From: JAMCRM01 sp041685075
GTDB lineage: Bacteria; Acidobacteriota; Terriglobia; Bryobacterales; Bryobacteraceae
DNA: 24,213 bases
NCBI GenBank assembly: GCA_041685075.1
Contig: JAWLGN010000051.1
Location: 1 to 24,213, forward strand
Direction: 5' to 3'
Made by a program: the position numbers and the translations under genes. Under the pieces are notes generated by a model, which worked only from the letters and a program-made list of their open reading frames with translations, was not told the origin of the DNA and made no database searches. How positions within the stretch are numbered: position 1 is the stretch's first letter; each line of letters begins with the position of its first letter. Below are positions 21,032 to 24,213 of the stretch, one piece after another.

Positions 21032-21442
21032 CTAGAGTTCGGCCCGCCAGCGGTTCAGACGCGAGGCGATCTCGTCTCGGGCGCGGCGGTAGGCTTCCAG
21101 TCTTGCGGCTTCGTCTCCCGCCTGTGCCGCCGGATCCAGTATGGGCCAGTGTACCCGCCTGGCACGCCCGGGCACGACCGGGCAAACTTCCTCAGCACAC
21201 AACGTAATCACGTAATCGAGCGACTCCAGGAAATCGGCATCGAGGCTGTGGATGCCCTTCGGCCGGTGGCGGGAGATGTCGATGCCCCGCTCGGCCATGG
21301 CCCGCACCGCCAGAGGCTGCACGGAGGCACCGGGCGCCGACCCGGCGCTCGCCACCCGCGCCTCGGGCAGAAGCTCCCGCGCGAGTCCCTCGGCCATCTG
21401 GCTGCGCGCCGAGTTGGCGACGCAAAGAAACAGCACCTGCAT
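21032..21442 (-). CDS. arsC: Thioredoxin-type arsenate reductase (low-molecular-weight phosphatase fold)
   Basis: 136 aa, the normal length. The phosphate-binding loop CVANSARSQ (7-15) has nucleophile Cys7, and the two resolving cysteines are Cys82 and Cys87 (ITLCAEEVCPVVPG), so the three-cysteine relay of thioredoxin-coupled ArsC is complete; the Cys82-Cys87 spacing is two shorter than in the staphylococcal enzyme. It reduces arsenate to arsenite in the cytoplasm. A tyrosine-phosphatase role is less likely because the late Asp general acid region reads HWPILDPAAQ, which fits ArsC. No arsR or arsenite exporter is nearby. It starts 25 nt after the TonB receptor gene on the same strand with no Shine-Dalgarno, so it may be read from that transcript. 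Confidence 0.9.
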   Translation of the reverse strand: MQVLFLCVANSARSQMAEGLARELLPEARVASAGSAPGASVQPLAVRAMAERGIDISRHRPKGIHSLDADFLESLDYVITLCAEEVCPVVPGRARRVHWPILDPAAQAGDEAARLEAYRRARDEIASRLNRWRAEL

Positions 21443-21467
21443 CGTGGTGTGGCGGCGGCGCCGCCGC

Positions 21468-24213
21468 TCAGAACGAAAGCCGCAGCCCGAAGCGGAACTC
21501 CCGCCCCACGTCGCTGGTCCCCGTGATCGAAAGAAAGTTGCCCGTCGGGTTCACCACCGAGGTATTCAGCGTTCCATCGTCTCTGAGCCGCAGGGAACCG
21601 GACCCGCTGTTCGGGTTGTTGAAGATCGCCTGGTTCATCAGGTTATCGCACTCGGCGCGGAATTCCAAGTTCATCCCTTCCTTGATGGCAAAGTCCTTGT
21701 AGATCGCCGGGTTCAGGCGCCAGTAGCCCGGTCCCCGCAGGATCCCCCAACCCGTGGTGCCGGCCCTGTGCACGCCGGTCTTGGCGAACAGCCAGAGCGG
21801 ATCGCGGAAGCTCATGGGGTCGTAGTACGGCTGCTGCGGCCCGATTTTGCCGATCTTCCTCACCGGCGCAATCTGGTCGGCCGTCTGCTGGCAGCCGATG
21901 CACTGGAGAGAGGACCCGCTGCCGGTTACGCCGAACGGCAGCCCGCTGTAGGCCACCAGAATGCCGGCGATCTTCCATCCTCCGGCCACCAGGTCGGCCG
22001 CCCTGCCGGTGAGAGCCAGGGGCTTGTTCCTCCCGATGGGCAGTTCGTAGTTCCAGGCGGTGACCAGGGCATGGGTGCGGTCGTAGCCCGCGGGACCGTA
22101 GTTGCGATCCAGCCAGGGCTCCCAGTGATGCCAGCGCGGGCCGACGTTGCCGGTCTCGTCCGCCATGTTCAGCGCCTTGCCGAAGGTATAGGTGGTCTTC
22201 ATGAAGAGCCCGTGGGTGAAGTTTTTCTGCAAGGTGGCCTGCAGGGAGTCGTAGGCCGCATAGCCCCAGCCGTCCCACATCAACATCCCGATGGTGCGGC
22301 CGTGGGCCTTGGCCAGCGGCAGGTTGGCGGTGCTGGCTCCCAGCCCCGGTCCTACCGTGTTGATGTCGCGCTGCATTAACTGTCCGATGGTGCGGGTGCC
22401 CACGTAGGCCACCGAGCCGAGCATCTCCCAGGGCAGCTTGCGCTCCAGGGTGGCGTTCCAACTCTGGATGTAGCCGCGCCGCAGGTGGCCGCCCCAGGGA
22501 CTCCGCGGGCCCATGTTGAGATCGGTCGGCAGGTACGCCCAACCCTGGCTGACATCCGGGGTGGGCACCGCCGGAACACCCTGGTCGATGGTGTTGAACC
22601 AGCCGTAGTTGGCCACCGGAGCGGTCCAGTTCCCCGTCAGGGTGGCCGGATAGAGTCCCCGCAGCGGACGGCCGAAGGGCAGCGGGTCGTAGGTCAGGCC
22701 GTAGCCCGCGCGGAACACCATGCTGTCGCCGACGCGGTAGGCGAAACCCACCCGCGGGGCGAACAGCTTCTTGCTGACCGTAATCCCCACGCTGCGCGGC
22801 GTATCGCCCAGACCGCCGAAGTAAACGATGTTGGTGGCGGGGTCCCAGCGCTCGATGCCCCGGTCGCCGCGGTTGATCAGCGGGTAGTACTCATAGCGCA
22901 GCCCGATATTGATGGTCAGGCGGCGGGTAGCCTGCCAGCGGTCCCGCACGAAAAAGGCGAGCTGCCACTCGCGCGTCTTCATCTCGAAGAACTGGATGGA
23001 CTTCTGGTAGTTGTTCACCAGCCCCAGCAGGGCCGCGGCATAGCCGTTGGCCGCCCCGCGCCGGGTGTCGTTGGGGTTGTGCGTGGTGCCCCCGTCGAAG
23101 TCGATCAGGCCGCGCGGATTGGCGGTCTCCGGCTGCCAGTGGTTCAACTCCAGGCGACGCGAGTCGAAGCCCCAGCGCAACTCGTGAGAGCCGGCGATCT
23201 TGCTGAAGTTGGTGGCGTAGGTGTAGGCCCGCTCCCGGCGCCAGGTGGGCGCCCAGGTGGCCCCTACCCCGATGTAGTCGAACCCGAAGCCGTCCACCCG
23301 CGGCGCGCCGCCGTAGCGCGGGTCGTCGGCGAACTGCGCGCCGCCGTTGGTGCCGGGAATCCCCCAGACGTCCAAACCCACGTTCTGGTCCACGTTGGGA
23401 ATCCCCACCACCTGGTCCATGCGGGTGTAACCGAAAACGCCGTCCAGCAGGAAAGTAGGGGAGATGGTGTAGTTGAAGCCGCCGGTCACAATCTGGGTGG
23501 TGGTGTCGCCGAAGCCTTCCGTGCCCAGCGCCGCCCCGCCCAGGTCGCCGAACGGATACTTGCCCTGCACCGGCGCGTCCATGCGGCTGTACTTACCCCA
23601 GGTGACCAGGTTTCGCGAGACGTTGTAGTTGATCTTGGTGTCGTACTGGTTGCGGTTCAACGCCAGCACCCCGGAAACGCCGTAATTGCCGCTGAGATTC
23701 AGGGGATCGGTCGGGGAGACCTGGTTGGGCAGCGGCATGCCCTGGTAGATGTTCGGGAAGATGGGGTTCCAGCGGGTCTGCGGCACCGCGTTGCCGGGGA
23801 ACGGGGTGCGCGCGGCCGCGTTGTCCATGGGAGCGCTGGCCGGGTCGTAGACGATCATGCGGTCCATGAAACGGCTGAAGTCGCCCCTGCGGAAGTCCTC
23901 CGGCGCCACAGCGTAGTTCCCGAAGTAGCCCGTGCGCTCGGTGGTGCGCTCGAAATTGAAGAAGTAGAACAGCTTGTCCCGCACGACGGGCCCGCCGATA
24001 TTGCCGCCGAAGATGTTCATAATGTTCAGCGGCTTCTCGTAAGTGGCGGAGCGGAAGTAGACGCCGTCGCTGTTGAAGTGCTGGTTGTTGTGATACCACC
24101 AGCCGGTGCCGTGCAGGTCGTTGGTGCCGGACTTGGTCGCCACGGTGACGGCCGCGCCGCCCGCCATGCCCTGCTCGGCATCGAAGCTGCCGCTGGCGAT
24201 GTTGACGGTCTCG
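21468..24213 (-). CDS. TonB-dependent receptor, Oar-like (5' end outside window)
   Basis: At least 914 residues; the open frame runs off the window at 24213, so the signal peptide, any carboxypeptidase-regulatory-like domain and part of the plug are missing. The visible start (SFDAEQGMAGGAAVTVATKS, then GTNDLHGTGWWY) is the end of a TonB plug domain of the type in acidobacterial Oar-like receptors. The remainder is a beta-barrel rich in alternating aromatic strands, and the last residue is Phe after FRFGLRLS, the outer-membrane insertion signal. A Cys pair (CIGCQQ) sits in an extracellular-type loop. Such proteins import or bind large substrates such as oligosaccharides or peptides; the ligand cannot be told. 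An internal ATG at 24167 is not the true start. Confidence 0.9.
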   Translation of the reverse strand, partial: ETVNIASGSFDAEQGMAGGAAVTVATKSGTNDLHGTGWWYHNNQHFNSDGVYFRSATYEKPLNIMNIFGGNIGGPVVRDKLFYFFNFERTTERTGYFGNYAVAPEDFRRGDFSRFMDRMIVYDPASAPMDNAAARTPFPGNAVPQTRWNPIFPNIYQGMPLPNQVSPTDPLNLSGNYGVSGVLALNRNQYDTKINYNVSRNLVTWGKYSRMDAPVQGKYPFGDLGGAALGTEGFGDTTTQIVTGGFNYTISPTFLLDGVFGYTRMDQVVGIPNVDQNVGLDVWGIPGTNGGAQFADDPRYGGAPRVDGFGFDYIGVGATWAPTWRRERAYTYATNFSKIAGSHELRWGFDSRRLELNHWQPETANPRGLIDFDGGTTHNPNDTRRGAANGYAAALLGLVNNYQKSIQFFEMKTREWQLAFFVRDRWQATRRLTINIGLRYEYYPLINRGDRGIERWDPATNIVYFGGLGDTPRSVGITVSKKLFAPRVGFAYRVGDSMVFRAGYGLTYDPLPFGRPLRGLYPATLTGNWTAPVANYGWFNTIDQGVPAVPTPDVSQGWAYLPTDLNMGPRSPWGGHLRRGYIQSWNATLERKLPWEMLGSVAYVGTRTIGQLMQRDINTVGPGLGASTANLPLAKAHGRTIGMLMWDGWGYAAYDSLQATLQKNFTHGLFMKTTYTFGKALNMADETGNVGPRWHHWEPWLDRNYGPAGYDRTHALVTAWNYELPIGRNKPLALTGRAADLVAGGWKIAGILVAYSGLPFGVTGSGSSLQCIGCQQTADQIAPVRKIGKIGPQQPYYDPMSFRDPLWLFAKTGVHRAGTTGWGILRGPGYWRLNPAIYKDFAIKEGMNLEFRAECDNLMNQAIFNNPNSGSGSLRLRDDGTLNTSVVNPTGNFLSITGTSDVGREFRFGLRLSF

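Overview
The window looks like chromosomal DNA from a high-GC soil-type Acidobacteriota, most like the Bryobacterales/'Solibacter' group. This is inferred from gene content, not a database match: Tat-tagged Gfo/Idh/MocA oxidoreductases and an aldo/keto reductase, an Oar-like TonB receptor, S41 and SpoIVB-S55 family proteins, and an ECF sigma/anti-sigma module. A run of exactly 100 Ns inside a tandem repeat marks a scaffold gap, so this is probably a draft or metagenome assembly. I see no phage, insertion sequence, CRISPR, rRNA or tRNA.

Layout. 1-2236 (-): a creatinase/M24-fold protein that has lost most metal ligands, followed by a Tat-exported oxidoreductase cut by the window edge. 2329-2679 (+): a small NifX/NifB-type protein whose promoter carries a perfect dyad. 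2696-4134 (-): a methyltransferase coupled by an ATGA overlap to an unrecognised protein. 4195-4665 (-): a two-ACT-domain protein. 4826-5758 (+): a double-GNAT acetyltransferase behind a 30-bp dyad. 5766-8117 (-): a DegT/DnrJ/EryC1 aminotransferase plus a cytoplasmic Gfo/Idh/MocA dehydrogenase under a good sigma70-like promoter. 8357-11623 (-): a large exported S41-type protein with an internal duplication, then a Tat-exported aldo/keto reductase. 11693-12988 (+): another Tat-exported oxidoreductase. 12989-17013 (-): a SpoIVB-S55-like protein coupled by ATGA to a secreted beta-propeller protein. 17039-17918 (-): an exported SAM-methyltransferase-like protein and a small ORF. 18059-18304 (+): a small basic helical protein. 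18305-18878: a GC-rich tandem array filling the space between two convergent stop codons. 18879-20463 (-): an LTXXQ-type membrane protein, a zinc-finger anti-sigma factor and an ECF sigma factor. 20670-20993 (+): an A-type Fe-S carrier. 21032-24213 (-): a thioredoxin-type arsenate reductase downstream of a TonB-dependent receptor cut by the window edge.

Most of the content is cell-envelope and periplasmic: exported redox enzymes, exported proteases or protease-like proteins, a secreted propeller and an outer-membrane receptor, suggesting carbohydrate or peptide processing outside the cytoplasm, with an envelope-stress-type sigma module nearby. Points most worth a second look are the apparently permuted S55 domain and its coupled propeller, the S41 duplication with a degenerate first copy, the M24 protein without metal ligands, recurring TACAAT -10 elements (some exactly 6 nt before start codons, implying leaderless mRNAs), and the tandem array.
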